Positions 6,626-15,739 of a DNA stretch of 64,000 nucleotides are shown here, piece after piece. Made by a program: the position numbers and the translations under genes. Numbering within the stretch: position 1 is the stretch's first letter; every line of letters begins with the position of its first letter. The stretch spans positions 310,001 through 374,000 of the forward strand of contig NZ_BMVR01000004.1 of assembly GCF_014650815.1 (NCBI RefSeq), written 5' to 3'. The DNA is from Streptomyces flavofungini. GTDB lineage: Bacteria; Actinomycetota; Actinomycetes; Streptomycetales; Streptomycetaceae. Under the pieces are notes generated by a model. It was not told the DNA's origin. It saw nothing but the letters and a program-made list of their open reading frames with translations, and ran no database searches.

Positions 6626-8716
6626 ATGGCGGCAGGCGGGTCGGCGTCGCGGCGGGCGCAGGAGGCACGACGGCAGGAGCGGCTGCTGCGTGAGCAGTGG
6701 CAGGCCGCGCGTCAGCAGGCACGTCAGTGGGAAGCGGCGAGTGAGGGGGAACGCTTGGTCGCTGCCCAGCTGTTGGTGCTCACGGAGCGCGGTTGGCGGC
6801 TGCTCGTGGATCGACGCTGGCCGGGGACGCGGACCGCCAATGTCGACATGCTGCTGGTGGGCCCCGGCGGTGTCTTCGTCATCGACGTCAAGAACTGGCG
6901 GTCCGCTCCAGAGGCTATGGACGGCAAGCTCTGCGCTGATGGTGAGGTGCGCGATGAGCACGCGGCGAAGCTCTTAGCGGTGACGCAGGCCGCGGAAGGC
7001 GCGGTCGCGTCCCTAGGTATGTCTCCGGTGGCAGTCCAGCCGCTCATGGTTTTCGCGGGTCAGCGGGTCGACGCCGCGCTCGGGAGGATCAGACTTCTGG
7101 GCGAGTACGAGGTCGGCCCCGCGCTGCTGGCAGAGCGCTCCAGGCTGCGTGCGGAATCGGTCCGTGCGATCGCCGATCATCTGGAGCGAGTCTTCCCCGA
7201 CTACGAGGGATCGGCAGTCGGGCAGCAGGTGCCGTCTGCGCCGGAGCCGCCTCAACAGACTGATTCAGATGGGCTGTTCGACCTGGCCGGTCTGCGGGAC
7301 GCTGCCCTGGACGAGGTGCTGCGAGCCCCGATCGAGCAGTGGATGACGTTCCTCCACCCCGACCAGGTCGCGCTCGTGCGCCGCAACTGGTCGGGTCCGG
7401 CACGCATCAGCGGTCCGGCGGGCACGGGCAAGACCGTCGTGGGCCTGCACCGCGCGGCTCACCTCGCTCGGCGCACCAGCGGCCGGATCTTGTACGTCAC
7501 GTTCGCCAACAATCTGCCCCGGGTGCAGGGCACGTTCCTCAAGACCATGTCCCCGGCCGTCGCGGACCGCGTGGACTTCCGCAGCCTGCATTCCTGGGCC
7601 CGGGAGTTCCTGCAGGAAGGCGGCGTCCAGGTCCGCCTCCACGGGGACAAGGCTGAGACCGCCTTCAGCCTGGCCTGGAAGCACGTCGGGCGCGACAGTC
7701 GACTGGCGGAGATCGACCCGGCGCCGGGCTACTGGCGTGAGGAGATCGACTACGTCATCAAGGGCCGTGGCATCACCGCCTTCGAGGAGTACACGACCGT
7801 GCCCAGGCGCCGACGCAGGGCCAGCCTGCGCCGACCGCACCGGGAGGCGGTGTGGGCGCTGTACGAGGCGTACGAATCCCTGCGAATAGAACGCGGCGTG
7901 CACGACTTCAACGACGTCCTCACCCTCGCCCTGGCGGAGGCTACGCGGCGCACGGACGGGCCGCACTACGCCGCCGTGATCGTCGACGAGGTCCAGGACC
8001 TCACCCTCGTCGGCGTTCGCCTCCTGCACACCCTGGTTGGTGACGTCCCCAACGGGCTGTTACTGGTCGGTGATGGTCAACAGGCTGTCTACCCAGGTGG
8101 GTTCCGCCTCACCGATGCCGGCATCGATATCCGCGGCGACCGCGGACAAGTGCTGCGCACTAACTACCGCAACTGCAAGCAGATCCTCGACACGGCCCTC
8201 GAGGTCGTTGCCGACGACTCCTTCGACGATATTGACGGCCTGCGCACACCCGGCCGCCGCGACGTCGATCTCACATACCATGACGGCCAGGTGGTCCGCG
8301 TCACGAAGCCGACCGTGGCCGAACACGACCAGGCCCTTCTGGCCGTCTTGTGCGCTCTGCGTGACGGAGCGCGAGCTGACGCCGCCGTGCTGTGCCCGTC
8401 CATGCGGGCCATCGGTCACTACCAGCGGTTACTCTCCCGTGCCGAGGTCCCGGTATGCCTGCTGGAGCACTATGACGGCCGTCCCGTCGATGCGGTCAAG
8501 CTGGGGACGTATCGCAGGGCCAAGGGGCTGGAGTTCAAGCGTGTATATCTGCCGCAGCACGATGCTGCCTTCCCGAACGGCGCATCAGCCGACGGCCCCG
8601 GCGTTGTGGAGGTATCTGAAACGGCACGCGAACGCGAAGAGCTGCTACGCAGCCAGCTGTTCGTGGCGATGACCCGGGCTCGTGACGTGCTGTGGCTTGG
8701 AAGCGTGGACCGGTAG
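6626..8716 (+). CDS. NERD nuclease-domain / UvrD-like superfamily 1 helicase
   Basis: A 696-residue fusion. A basic N-terminus (SRRAQEARRQERLLREQWQ) leads into a NERD domain at about residues 45-160 with the PD-(D/E)XK-type core NVDMLLVGPGGVFVIDVKNW. A UvrD-type helicase follows: Walker A GPAGTGKT near residue 262, Walker B VDEVQDL near 452, VGDGQQAVYPGG, LRTNYRN, AKGLEFKRVYLP, and motif VI VAMTRARD at the end. The ATG at 6626 has a strong AGGAGGG eight bases upstream; an ATG at 6593 is also in frame. Three rare TTA leucine codons (6974, 8060, 8429) suggest bldA-dependent expression or foreign origin. The 5' third is duplicated at 1500. A DNA-repair or phage-defence role is inferred. Confidence 0.85.
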   Translation: MAAGGSASRRAQEARRQERLLREQWQAARQQARQWEAASEGERLVAAQLLVLTERGWRLLVDRRWPGTRTANVDMLLVGPGGVFVIDVKNWRSAPEAMDGKLCADGEVRDEHAAKLLAVTQAAEGAVASLGMSPVAVQPLMVFAGQRVDAALGRIRLLGEYEVGPALLAERSRLRAESVRAIADHLERVFPDYEGSAVGQQVPSAPEPPQQTDSDGLFDLAGLRDAALDEVLRAPIEQWMTFLHPDQVALVRRNWSGPARISGPAGTGKTVVGLHRAAHLARRTSGRILYVTFANNLPRVQGTFLKTMSPAVADRVDFRSLHSWAREFLQEGGVQVRLHGDKAETAFSLAWKHVGRDSRLAEIDPAPGYWREEIDYVIKGRGITAFEEYTTVPRRRRRASLRRPHREAVWALYEAYESLRIERGVHDFNDVLTLALAEATRRTDGPHYAAVIVDEVQDLTLVGVRLLHTLVGDVPNGLLLVGDGQQAVYPGGFRLTDAGIDIRGDRGQVLRTNYRNCKQILDTALEVVADDSFDDIDGLRTPGRRDVDLTYHDGQVVRVTKPTVAEHDQALLAVLCALRDGARADAAVLCPSMRAIGHYQRLLSRAEVPVCLLEHYDGRPVDAVKLGTYRRAKGLEFKRVYLPQHDAAFPNGASADGPGVVEVSETAREREELLRSQLFVAMTRARDVLWLGSVDR

Positions 8717-8893
8717 GGGTTGCAGTGCAGGGAACACTTGGGAGCGGAGAGGCTCTCAGGGGTGCGACGCAGAGGAAGCCTCGGGTATCCGTCGACGCTG
8801 CAGCAAACGCAAAGGATGTCGTCAACGTCGTTAGCTTCGGCGCAGCGGAAAATGTATGGGAGGAGCCGGCGGGGCGATCTACGATCGTTGGTC

Positions 8894-10081
8894 ATGGCCG
8901 TATACACGAGCTGGAATCGGGCGGATGCGTCGCCGAAACGAGCGTCGGAGCCGGATGCCGAGTTCTTCGACAGGATCGCCGGTCCGTTCTGGGACCAGGT
9001 TCGGGGTGTGATCAACGAGTGGTGGTCGCACTTCCCGGACCAGGCTCAGCCCGGCCTGCGCAGTCGGCTGCTAGACCGGAACTCCGACGTAAACGTCTCC
9101 TCAGCACTGTGGGAGCTGTACCTGCACGAGATGCTGCTCGGTTCCGGTTGTACCGTGGAGATCGAGCATCAAGTAGGCACGCGTGGCAAGAACCCCGATT
9201 TCCTGGTCACCCGTGACGGCGAGCAATTTGTCGTCGAGGCAATTTGGACGGCCCAGCGCCTGGGCGACACCGTGTCTAACCCGCTCCCACCTCAGCTAGC
9301 CGATGCCATTGATGGTGTGCTGAGCCCAAACTTTTTCGTGTCGTACAAGCTTGACAGGACCGGGTCGGCAACGCCGCCGCAGAAGCGGCTCAAGGCCGGG
9401 CTGACACGGTGGCTCGCGAGCCTGAACCCCGACCAAGTCATCGCCGAGTACGAGCGCAAGGTGCCACTGCCCAAGCACACTTGGCAGGAGGCTGGCTGGT
9501 GCCTCACGTTCGAGGCGATCCCACGAAGCCCCGGTAAGCGAGGCAATCCAACGAGCAGGACGATCGGTATCCACCCCGCGATTTGGGTCGACGACGAATC
9601 GAATCGTGTGCTCGACGCAGTCAAGAGGAAGGGCGGGAAGTACGGCGACCTAGCGCTGCCGTTCATTGTGGCGGTTGGCCATGCGGCCGTGTTCCCCGAA
9701 GACGAGGACACCGAGAGCGCGCTGTACGGGACCTCGGTCGAGTACGCCCATGCCAGCACACCGACACCGACCTTCGGCCGAATGCTCGACGGCTACTGGA
9801 CTGCCACCTACGAGCATGCCCACAGCCGGGTCAGTGGCGTGCTCATTGTCGACAACCCAGCACCCTGGACCTGGACGAAGAACACACCCGTCCTCTGGCA
9901 AAGTCCCGACCCCAAGTCGCTTCCGGCCCCTGTCCTCCCTACCTGGGCAACCGCACAGTTGGGCGAGGTCCAAGTCGAACACCGGCCAGCGACCTGTCCC
10001 ACCAACACTGCCCTTGGTCTGCCCAAGAACTGGCCGGTCGGCGATGCCTTCCCTCGGCGCCATCGAAGCAACCTAAGCTGA
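8894..10081 (+). CDS. Uncharacterised protein with a faint PD-(D/E)XK-like motif
   Basis: 395 residues from the ATG at 8894. The frame is open back to a TTG at 8720, but the extra 58 residues look non-coding. I do not recognise the family. Residues ~65-118 (SSALWELYLHEMLLGSGCTV, then GKNPDFLVTRDGEQFVVEAIW) resemble a restriction-endonuclease-like core: helix, an ND/PD before a strand, then V-E-A. The usual catalytic Lys position is Ile or Trp, so activity is doubtful. It lies 178 bp after the helicase on the same strand and may be co-transcribed with it. Another reading is an inactive binding partner. Confidence 0.6.
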   Translation: MAVYTSWNRADASPKRASEPDAEFFDRIAGPFWDQVRGVINEWWSHFPDQAQPGLRSRLLDRNSDVNVSSALWELYLHEMLLGSGCTVEIEHQVGTRGKNPDFLVTRDGEQFVVEAIWTAQRLGDTVSNPLPPQLADAIDGVLSPNFFVSYKLDRTGSATPPQKRLKAGLTRWLASLNPDQVIAEYERKVPLPKHTWQEAGWCLTFEAIPRSPGKRGNPTSRTIGIHPAIWVDDESNRVLDAVKRKGGKYGDLALPFIVAVGHAAVFPEDEDTESALYGTSVEYAHASTPTPTFGRMLDGYWTATYEHAHSRVSGVLIVDNPAPWTWTKNTPVLWQSPDPKSLPAPVLPTWATAQLGEVQVEHRPATCPTNTALGLPKNWPVGDAFPRRHRSNLS

Positions 10082-10343
10082 CGATCTCCCGGCGGCCTCA
10101 GCAGACCCAGGGGCTGCCATCGAGGTGAGAGCAAGCCGCTTGAACGAAGTCTGTTCGCACGGAGGACAACGGCATTGGCATGTTCGCGATGGTGACCGGG
10201 TACTGCGTATCACGGGCATCCCACGAGACGCGGAGCGTCGTGAGTGTCGCGTCGGCGGTCGTGAGCCTGCTCCACAATCTGGATCAGACGCACGACCGCC
10301 TGTGCAAGGCTGAGCGGCGCGCCCGCACCTGCATGCTCGTGGG

Positions 10344-11213
10344 CTATTGGCGCAGTAGGCGCATAGCGAGCACGGAACCATCAGGGTGCACGGAGATGGG
10401 CCCGTTCCACCGTGAGGCCCAGGTATCGCGCGGCCAGGTGGACCGGCGCGTGTAGACCTCGCGGCGGTATTGCTCCACCCGTCCCTCCGCTAGGTGGCGG
10501 AAGAGATCCTCCGCGACTCCGGAGAACGTCTCGACGCGCTTCCGGTTCAGCCGGAACACGTGGTCCGTGCCGACGAAGTCGATGCCGAGGAACCGGTGCC
10601 GCGCGTCCTGGACACTGTCAGTGGCTGCGTGCGTCAAGCCTGTGAAGTGTCGTTGCCCTTGCCGTTTCGTGAGGTACGGGGCGGTCGCCCTTCCGTCCCC
10701 GGCGAAGGCGGTGAGACCGGCTGCGGCGGTGCGGGCGAGGGCGTGCTGAAACCACGCGTAGAGGTCCGGCTTCACGTGATAGCCGGGCACGGGCTCCACG
10801 GGCTTGTCGCTCTCTGCGGACGGCTGGATGCCGGGGTAGACGTTCTCGTCCTCCAACGTGTGATCAAGGACGCGGGCTGGGGCGTCCAGCCAACCTCCAT
10901 CTCCCTTGGCCTCCAGCGCGTGCACCGTAAGCGGGCCGTCGAGGGGAAGCTCCGTGCTGAACACCAGACACGGTGTCTCATCCCATGCTCCGATGTGCAC
11001 CGCCTCGGCGTGGGCGGAAGCCGAGGCGAGCTGAGCATGCGAGGTGGAGAGCCCGCTGTGGTTGCCCTTGCACGCGATCGGGAAGACGCGCGAGGGCTCG
11101 CCAGGCTTCCATATCTCGGCGAAGAACTGGGGACGGTACCGGTAGCCCGATTTCGGGCCCGAATCCCTGCTGGTCAGGGCCCACCCTGCGCGCAGCGCTG
11201 TGTCGGCGGGCAC
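10344..11213 (-). CDS. Uncharacterised protein, accessory region
   Basis: 289 residues from a GTG at 11213. An in-frame stop lies about 21 bp upstream, beside an AGGAGGG, so the start is near here. No family is recognised. The N-terminal region reads RPQFFAEIWKPGE, then VFPIACKGNHSG, which recalls the E...(x)K spacing of PD-(D/E)XK folds. The C-terminal half is rich in Arg, Trp and His and resembles a binding domain. The gene converges on the preceding one across 262 bp with no clear feature. A nuclease-related role is only a guess. Confidence 0.5.
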   Translation of the reverse strand: MPADTALRAGWALTSRDSGPKSGYRYRPQFFAEIWKPGEPSRVFPIACKGNHSGLSTSHAQLASASAHAEAVHIGAWDETPCLVFSTELPLDGPLTVHALEAKGDGGWLDAPARVLDHTLEDENVYPGIQPSAESDKPVEPVPGYHVKPDLYAWFQHALARTAAAGLTAFAGDGRATAPYLTKRQGQRHFTGLTHAATDSVQDARHRFLGIDFVGTDHVFRLNRKRVETFSGVAEDLFRHLAEGRVEQYRREVYTRRSTWPRDTWASRWNGPISVHPDGSVLAMRLLRQ

Positions 11214-11347
11214 GATCGAGACGGGCAGCCCTCCTCACCTGGCTGCGAACGTAATCGACGGGACAAGTCCCAGTGACGGGCCAGCAGCAAAGCTAGCGAT
11301 GCGCGGATCTTGGACGTTGGGATAACGTCCGGCAGGGAGGTACGGGG

Positions 11348-11821
11348 ATGAGTTTCCGGCTGGCGGCGTATGCCGTGTGCATCGAGGACGGACGGGTGCT
11401 GCTCGCCTGTCACGTACCACCGAAGGGTGAGGCCAACTGGACTCTTCCGGGCGGCAGGGTCGAGCACGCGGAGGATCCGTTCGATGCGGTGATCCGGGAA
11501 GTAGCGGAGGAGACCGGCTGCGACGCGGTGGTCGAACGCCTGCTGGGCGTGGACTCACGGATCATCCCCGCAGCCGAACGCACCATCCCCGGCGGACCAG
11601 AACATCAGAATGTCGGCATCTTCTACCAGGTCCGCATCACCGGCGGCCAACTCCGGCCTGAGCCGAACGGCGAAATCACCGAGTCGGCCTGGACTGCGAT
11701 CCCCGACGTCGCTGGCCTGCGCCGGTCATCGCTTGTCGACATCGGCCTCGCCCTGGCGCAGACCTTTCCGGCAACCGGCCACGTCACGCCCATCCCGGTC
11801 GGCGGCCTGATCCAGCACTGA
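11348..11821 (+). CDS. NUDIX hydrolase
   Basis: 157 residues with a complete NUDIX box, GGRVEHAEDPFDAVIREVAE followed by ETG, at about residues 37-59. It matches G-x5-E-x7-REUxEExGU, so the metal-binding glutamates are present. Such enzymes hydrolyse nucleoside diphosphates linked to other groups; the substrate cannot be told from sequence. The ATG at 11348 follows GGGAGG. It is a single gene next to the IS630 insertion. Confidence 0.88.
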   Translation: MSFRLAAYAVCIEDGRVLLACHVPPKGEANWTLPGGRVEHAEDPFDAVIREVAEETGCDAVVERLLGVDSRIIPAAERTIPGGPEHQNVGIFYQVRITGGQLRPEPNGEITESAWTAIPDVAGLRRSSLVDIGLALAQTFPATGHVTPIPVGGLIQH

Positions 11822-11900
11822 GGCAGTCACTAACGTCTACACCTGCTTGACCATGGTCTGACTCACATGATCGGCCGGACAAGCTCTAGTGCTTCGTTCC

Positions 11901-13033
11901 TCAAAGGCGGTACTCAAAGCGGCGGCGGAGGATGCGTGTCGGCGGGGTGGGACGTCCCCAGATCCAGGGTTTGGCGCGGGCGTTGAGCTGGGCGGTGGCC
12001 GCGGTGGTGACCTCGGCGATGTCGTCGGGGCCGCAGAAGGAGCGGTCGGCCAGGGCCGCCTTGCGGAACAGGCGCCACCAGCCCTCCTGCAGGTTGAGCC
12101 AGCAGGCGCCGACCGGGATGAAGACGTGCTGGATGCGGGGGTGATCCTCCAGCCACTCGCGGGTGGACTTGCTGTTGTGGCTGGAGAGGTTGTCGGTCAC
12201 GATCCAGATCGTCCCGGACGGGTTGGCGTCCTCGATCTTCAGCAGAAAATGCTGGTAGTTGACGCTATTGCGGGAAGCGGCCGTCGTGGTGACCTCGATG
12301 CCATCACGGACCCGCAGCCCGCCGTAGACCCAGGTCTTCTCCGGGCCGCGGCTGTAGTCGAGCTCGTTCTTGATGCGGTGTCCGTCGGGCGACCAGCCGG
12401 GTGCGGGCGGGAAGGCTCGCGGGATGACCGGTCCGAGCTCGTCCGCACAGATCACCGTAGCGTCCAGCGGCGGGTCGGTGTAGAGCCCGACGATCCGGGT
12501 CCTTTTGGGGAGAACTCCGGATCCCGGCTGGTGGTCCAGGTGCGGGTGCGGCGCCAGCGCACGCCCTCCGCGAGGAGAATCCGCCGTACCTGGGACCGGC
12601 CGACCCGGATACCCTCGGCCCGGGCGGTCGCGGCGAGCGCGTCCAGGGTCCACTCCTCCGGGCCCTTCACGTCGGCCGCCCACAGCTCATTGGACGGCTG
12701 GATCTCGAGTCTGCCGGGCGGGGGCAGTTTTACCAGGGCGATGATCCGGGAGCGTTCGTCCTCGGTGAGCCGGCGCTTGCGCCCGCAGCCTGGCCGGTCG
12801 CCGAGCCCGTCCAGGCCCTGGTCGTTGAACCGGTGCAGCCACTTGCGGACCGTCTTGTGGTGACAGCCCAGTTGGAGGGCGATCACCGGAACCCGCAGGC
12901 CGTCCCAGCTCAACGTAATGATCCTCGCCCGCAGAATCCAGTCACCCGGCGCATGCCTCGCGCCAGCCAACTTGCGGACCCTGTCCTCCTCCGCCACGTC
13001 CGAAGCCGGACGGGCCGACAACAACTCCGGCAC
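11901..13033 (-). CDS. IS630-family transposase, two overlapping frames joined by -1 frameshift
   Basis: The upstream frame (13033-12452) encodes a homeodomain-like helix-turn-helix with HHKTVRKWLHRFNDQGLDGL and the linker. The downstream frame (ending 11901) encodes the DDE catalytic domain with DELGP, TDNLSSH and FIPVGACWLNLQEGWW. They overlap around the heptamer at 12503-12509. A -1 slip there gives an unbroken FSP-KRTRIVGLYTD junction and a fusion of about 378 residues. The GTG at 13033 is the most likely start. Without slippage only the DNA-binding part is made, which could act as an inhibitor as in other insertion sequences. Confidence 0.82.
12503..12509 (-). other. Slippery heptamer for -1 ribosomal frameshifting
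   Basis: Read on the minus strand the bases are CCCAAAA. In the zero frame the codons are CCA-AAA preceded by C, so the layout is the canonical X-XXY-YYZ. Slipping back one base gives CCC-AAA followed by AGG-ACC, which is exactly the frame of the DDE domain. Confidence 0.75.
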
Positions 13034-13352
13034 AGCAACTCGCCCCCGAGCAGACCGAATCTGTACCCCGCACCCCTACGCTTGCCCCGCCAAAGAGGAA
13101 CGAAGCACTAGTGCCCTCGGCGCCGAGTAGCGCTTGGACGGGCCCGGCGGAGTTCCGGCCGTCGCGGGCCAAGGCGTTAGCGGTCATGCGCCCTGCGGCA
13201 GACGGCCCGCGAGTGATCTTCGGCGTGAAGATCACAAAATGCCTCATTTGCCGTGCAGACTTTGATCTCTTGCGACGGGAGTATGCGGACCAAGACGGTG
13301 GGTCGGTGACCCCAGGTGCTTCGCGTGCTATGGGGTCAACGGGAAGGGGTGC

Positions 13353-13550
13353 GTGGTGACATGGGCCACCTTGGCTTTGGGGATCCTCGCGCTCTTGGGT
13401 CTCTTGGGGCTTCTGCTGTCCCAAGTTCGTGTCGTGTTGACGAACCTGATCGCTGTCGTGCGCGCATGGCACGAGTTGCGGGCGGTGCTGCGCGAGCGAG
13501 CATCGGGGATGAGCCAGGAAGCCGATCCGCCGAGCGGACCAGGTCCTTGA
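13353..13550 (+). CDS. Small single-pass membrane protein
   Basis: A 65-residue frame from a GTG at 13353, preceded by GGAAGGGG. Residues 3-23 (TWATLALGILALLGLLGLLL) form one membrane helix, followed by an amphipathic VVRAWHELRAVLRE segment and a polar tail. No family is recognised. It sits between the IS630 element and the ISKra4-like remnant. Hydrophobic profile and ribosome binding site support it, but it could be chance. Confidence 0.45.
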   Translation: MVTWATLALGILALLGLLGLLLSQVRVVLTNLIAVVRAWHELRAVLRERASGMSQEADPPSGPGP

Positions 13551-13758
13551 TCTGGGCTGCTGCAACATGCGGTGCCTGATCTCCCGCACAGTGGCGCGGC
13601 CCTTCCTGTCCACATCCTGATCGGTCAATACCGTCGGTGACGGTTCGGCACAGCCGGGGAGGGCCGGGGTGAGCCACGCAGGAAACGGCGAAGGGTGTAG
13701 CTCTCTTCCGGGGACGGCCCCGATGGTTTGAGCTGGGAGATCGTGGTTGTGGGTGATG

Positions 13759-13855
13759 GCGGCGTGGTCGGGTCTCTACCGGGTGGGTGGAGGAGGCGAC
13801 GCTGATGGGGTCATTGATCGGGGAGTTGGAGGCGCGGGAGGCGACGGCCCGGGTG
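13759..13855 (+). repeat. 97-bp direct repeat, left copy (transposase 5' fragment)
   Basis: Matches 14966-15062 with few differences. It encodes the same GSLIGELEAREA segment of an ISKra4-like transposase and then runs into unrelated sequence. The surrounding 13551-14009 region holds no other recognisable gene. Confidence 0.75.
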
Positions 13856-14009
13856 CGGTCGCCGCCGTCGTCGACGAGTGACGGAACCGCCGGGGCCGCA
13901 CCGTGCCGGGGGTCGAGCGGGGCGGGCCGCCCACCGACTAGCATCGCCGAGTTCGTGCCACCCACCGGCCCGGGCATCGCGGCACGGCGTACAGGGGAGC
14001 TGACACGGC

Positions 14010-14942
14010 ATGAGAACGAAGAGCGCAGCGGCGTGGGCGGTAGCGGTGCTGATGCTCGGCGCAGCCGTCAGCGGCTGCGCCGAGCAATCGGACAAGGGAC
14101 CGTCCGGCAGCAGCGCGAAGCACACGAAGTCCCACCGCGAACCCGAGGACAAGCCTGATTCACGGGTCGTCAAGGACGACGACGACCACACCGTCCTCGA
14201 ACTGTCCGACGGCCGACAGGTGTCCCTCCGCTTCACTCGCCGCGGCCTGGAGGCACAGCATCGCCACGCCTCTGACGACGCCTGGTCCGCCCGGAAGACG
14301 GTCTATGAGACCGGCACCAAACCGTGCCACGGCATCAGGGCAAAGGCGTACCGGGACACCGTGTGGCTCGCGGCCGGCTTCGGCGCGTACTGCAGGGACG
14401 GCGAAGAACCGCAAGAGGTGATCGCGGCCGTCGCCACCGGAGACCTCTCCTCCTGGACCACCGACCCGACCAAAAACACTATCGCCTGGCCGAAGGCCCG
14501 CATCCGCGACGGTGGCGCCCGAGTGGACTTCGTCGATCCCAGCATGCTGGAAACCACCACGCTGACCTGGCGCAAAGGCTCCGGATTCGCCGAGGTGGCC
14601 ACGAAGTACAAGCCCATCCACCCCTGGTTCGTGGGCCGGTGGCGAGCCACGGACGGCAGCCAGCGGCTGACCCTCCACCAGGTCGAGCCGGGCAGACGCG
14701 CACGCGTGGTCATCGAGTCCCGCACCGGCCCGCGATGCAAGGGCAGCGCCACTGTCTCCGGCATCGACCAGCACGACCTGTCCATGAGCAACTTCAAGCT
14801 CGATCAGGGCACCAGGACCGTCAACTGCCCGCCGGAGGAGACCAAGTACTCCTTCGACGTGAAGTCCTCGGACGGCCCGCTGCGCCTACGCAAGATCGGC
14901 AACCACCCGAAGACCGTCCTTACCTATGAGCGGGCGGGCTGA
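14010..14942 (+). CDS. Secreted lipoprotein of unknown function
   Basis: 310 residues. A short basic start and hydrophobic stretch end in the lipobox AVSGC, so Cys23 should be lipidated and the protein anchored outside the membrane. A charged linker rich in Lys, Asp and Ser follows, then a ~240-residue domain with regularly placed Cys residues (KPCHGIRAK, AYCRDG, PRCKGS, NCPPEE). I do not recognise the domain. The gene lies between the two halves of the ISKra4-like remnant and may be its cargo or the victim of an insertion. Confidence 0.75.
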   Translation: MRTKSAAAWAVAVLMLGAAVSGCAEQSDKGPSGSSAKHTKSHREPEDKPDSRVVKDDDDHTVLELSDGRQVSLRFTRRGLEAQHRHASDDAWSARKTVYETGTKPCHGIRAKAYRDTVWLAAGFGAYCRDGEEPQEVIAAVATGDLSSWTTDPTKNTIAWPKARIRDGGARVDFVDPSMLETTTLTWRKGSGFAEVATKYKPIHPWFVGRWRATDGSQRLTLHQVEPGRRARVVIESRTGPRCKGSATVSGIDQHDLSMSNFKLDQGTRTVNCPPEETKYSFDVKSSDGPLRLRKIGNHPKTVLTYERAG

Positions 14943-14965
14943 CGTACGACTGCGCATGAGGGGCG

Positions 14966-15062
14966 GCGGCGTGGTCGGGTCTCTACCGTGTGGGTGGAGG
15001 AGGAGACGCTGATGGGGTCGTTGATCGGGGAGTTGGAGGCGCGGGAGGCGGCGGCCCAGGCC
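14966..15062 (+). repeat. 97-bp direct repeat, right copy (transposase 5' end)
   Basis: The right-hand copy of the repeat at 13759-13855. It covers the start of the transposase pseudogene and about 45 bp upstream of it. Confidence 0.75.
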
Positions 15063-15657
15063 CGCGACCGCGACCACGTGCGGACCTGGGTCGTCCTGGT
15101 CGACGGCGCCCGCCACCAACTCGCCCCGATCCGCGCCGAAGCCGACCGGCGCGGGATCACCGTGTAGGTCCTGCTCGACATCGTGCACGTCAGCGAGTAC
15201 GTCTGGGCTGCCGCGCACAGCTTCCACCGGCCCGGCACCCCGGCAGCCGAAGCCTGGGTCGCCGGGCATCTGACCACGATCCTCCACGGCCGGGCCAGCC
15301 GCGGAGATCACCGCGCAGGCGGAGCGGGCCGGCCTGCGCGGAGCGAAACGCGAAGCCGCAGCCACCTGCGTCCGCTACCTGGCCGGCCACCTTGACCAAC
15401 TCTGCTACGAGACCGCGTTGGCCGAGGGCTGGCCGATCGCCACCGGCCCGATCGAGGGCGCATGCAGGCATCTCATCGGCGACCGTCTGGAGATCACCGG
15501 GGCAAGGTGGGGGCTGAGCGGCGCCGAGGCCGTCCTCAAACTCCGGGCGGTGAAGGACAACGGTGACCTCGACGCCTACTTCGCCTTCCATCTCGCCCGC
15601 GAGCACGAACGGCTCTATTCCACCTCTGACCAGCACGACTACGACCTCACGGTCTGA
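15012..15657 (+). pseudogene. ISKra4-family transposase, broken
   Basis: Recognisable blocks are GSLIGELEAREAAAQAR, TWVVLVDGARHQL, VLLDIVHVSEYVWAAAHSFH, TGPIEGACRHLIGDRLEITG and ARWGLSGAEAVLKLRAVKDN. The TGPIEGACRHL and RWGLxGAEAxLKLRA blocks are typical of ISKra4 transposases. A stop codon at 15165-15167 and a frameshift between about 15300 and 15395 break the frame, and some internal sequence is missing. It cannot make a working enzyme. Confidence 0.75.
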
Positions 15658-15739
15658 ACCGCAGGCGTCTCCCGGGGAGAGCTACACCCAACGGCGAATG
15701 ACGTGCGGCGGGTGATGGCCCGCTCCCCAGCGCCGCGCA

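Larger units (their letters stand above)
11889..13108. mobile_element. IS630-family insertion sequence, apparently complete
   Basis: A 1,220-bp element with terminal inverted repeats starting GTGCTTCGTTCCTC, matching at about 18 of the first 21 positions. It is flanked on both sides by TA (11887-11888 and 13109-13110), the target duplication expected of IS630/Tc1-mariner elements. It carries one transposase gene on the minus strand, read through a -1 frameshift. Ends and DDE residues are intact, so it could still be active. Confidence 0.85.
13687..15696. mobile_element. Decayed ISKra4-like element enclosing a lipoprotein gene
   Basis: The outer ends carry inverted copies of GGGTGTAGCTCTC (13693-13705 and, reversed, 15677-15689), with partial similarity on either side. 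Inside are a 97-bp direct repeat (13759-13855 and 14966-15062), a lipoprotein gene between the two copies, and a broken ISKra4-type transposase to the right. The ~2-kb unit is either an element that picked up a passenger gene or two nested, partly deleted copies. Confidence 0.55.

Noticed and set aside
8720..8893. TTG start extending the unknown gene 58 codons upstream, four bases after the helicase stop
   Set aside because: The extra residues are irregular and lack a proper ribosome site. The ATG at 8894 begins the part that looks protein-like, though coupling from 8720 cannot be excluded.
10180..10455. Short plus-strand frame after the unknown gene
   Set aside because: No conserved features, and it overlaps the end of the convergent gene at 10344.
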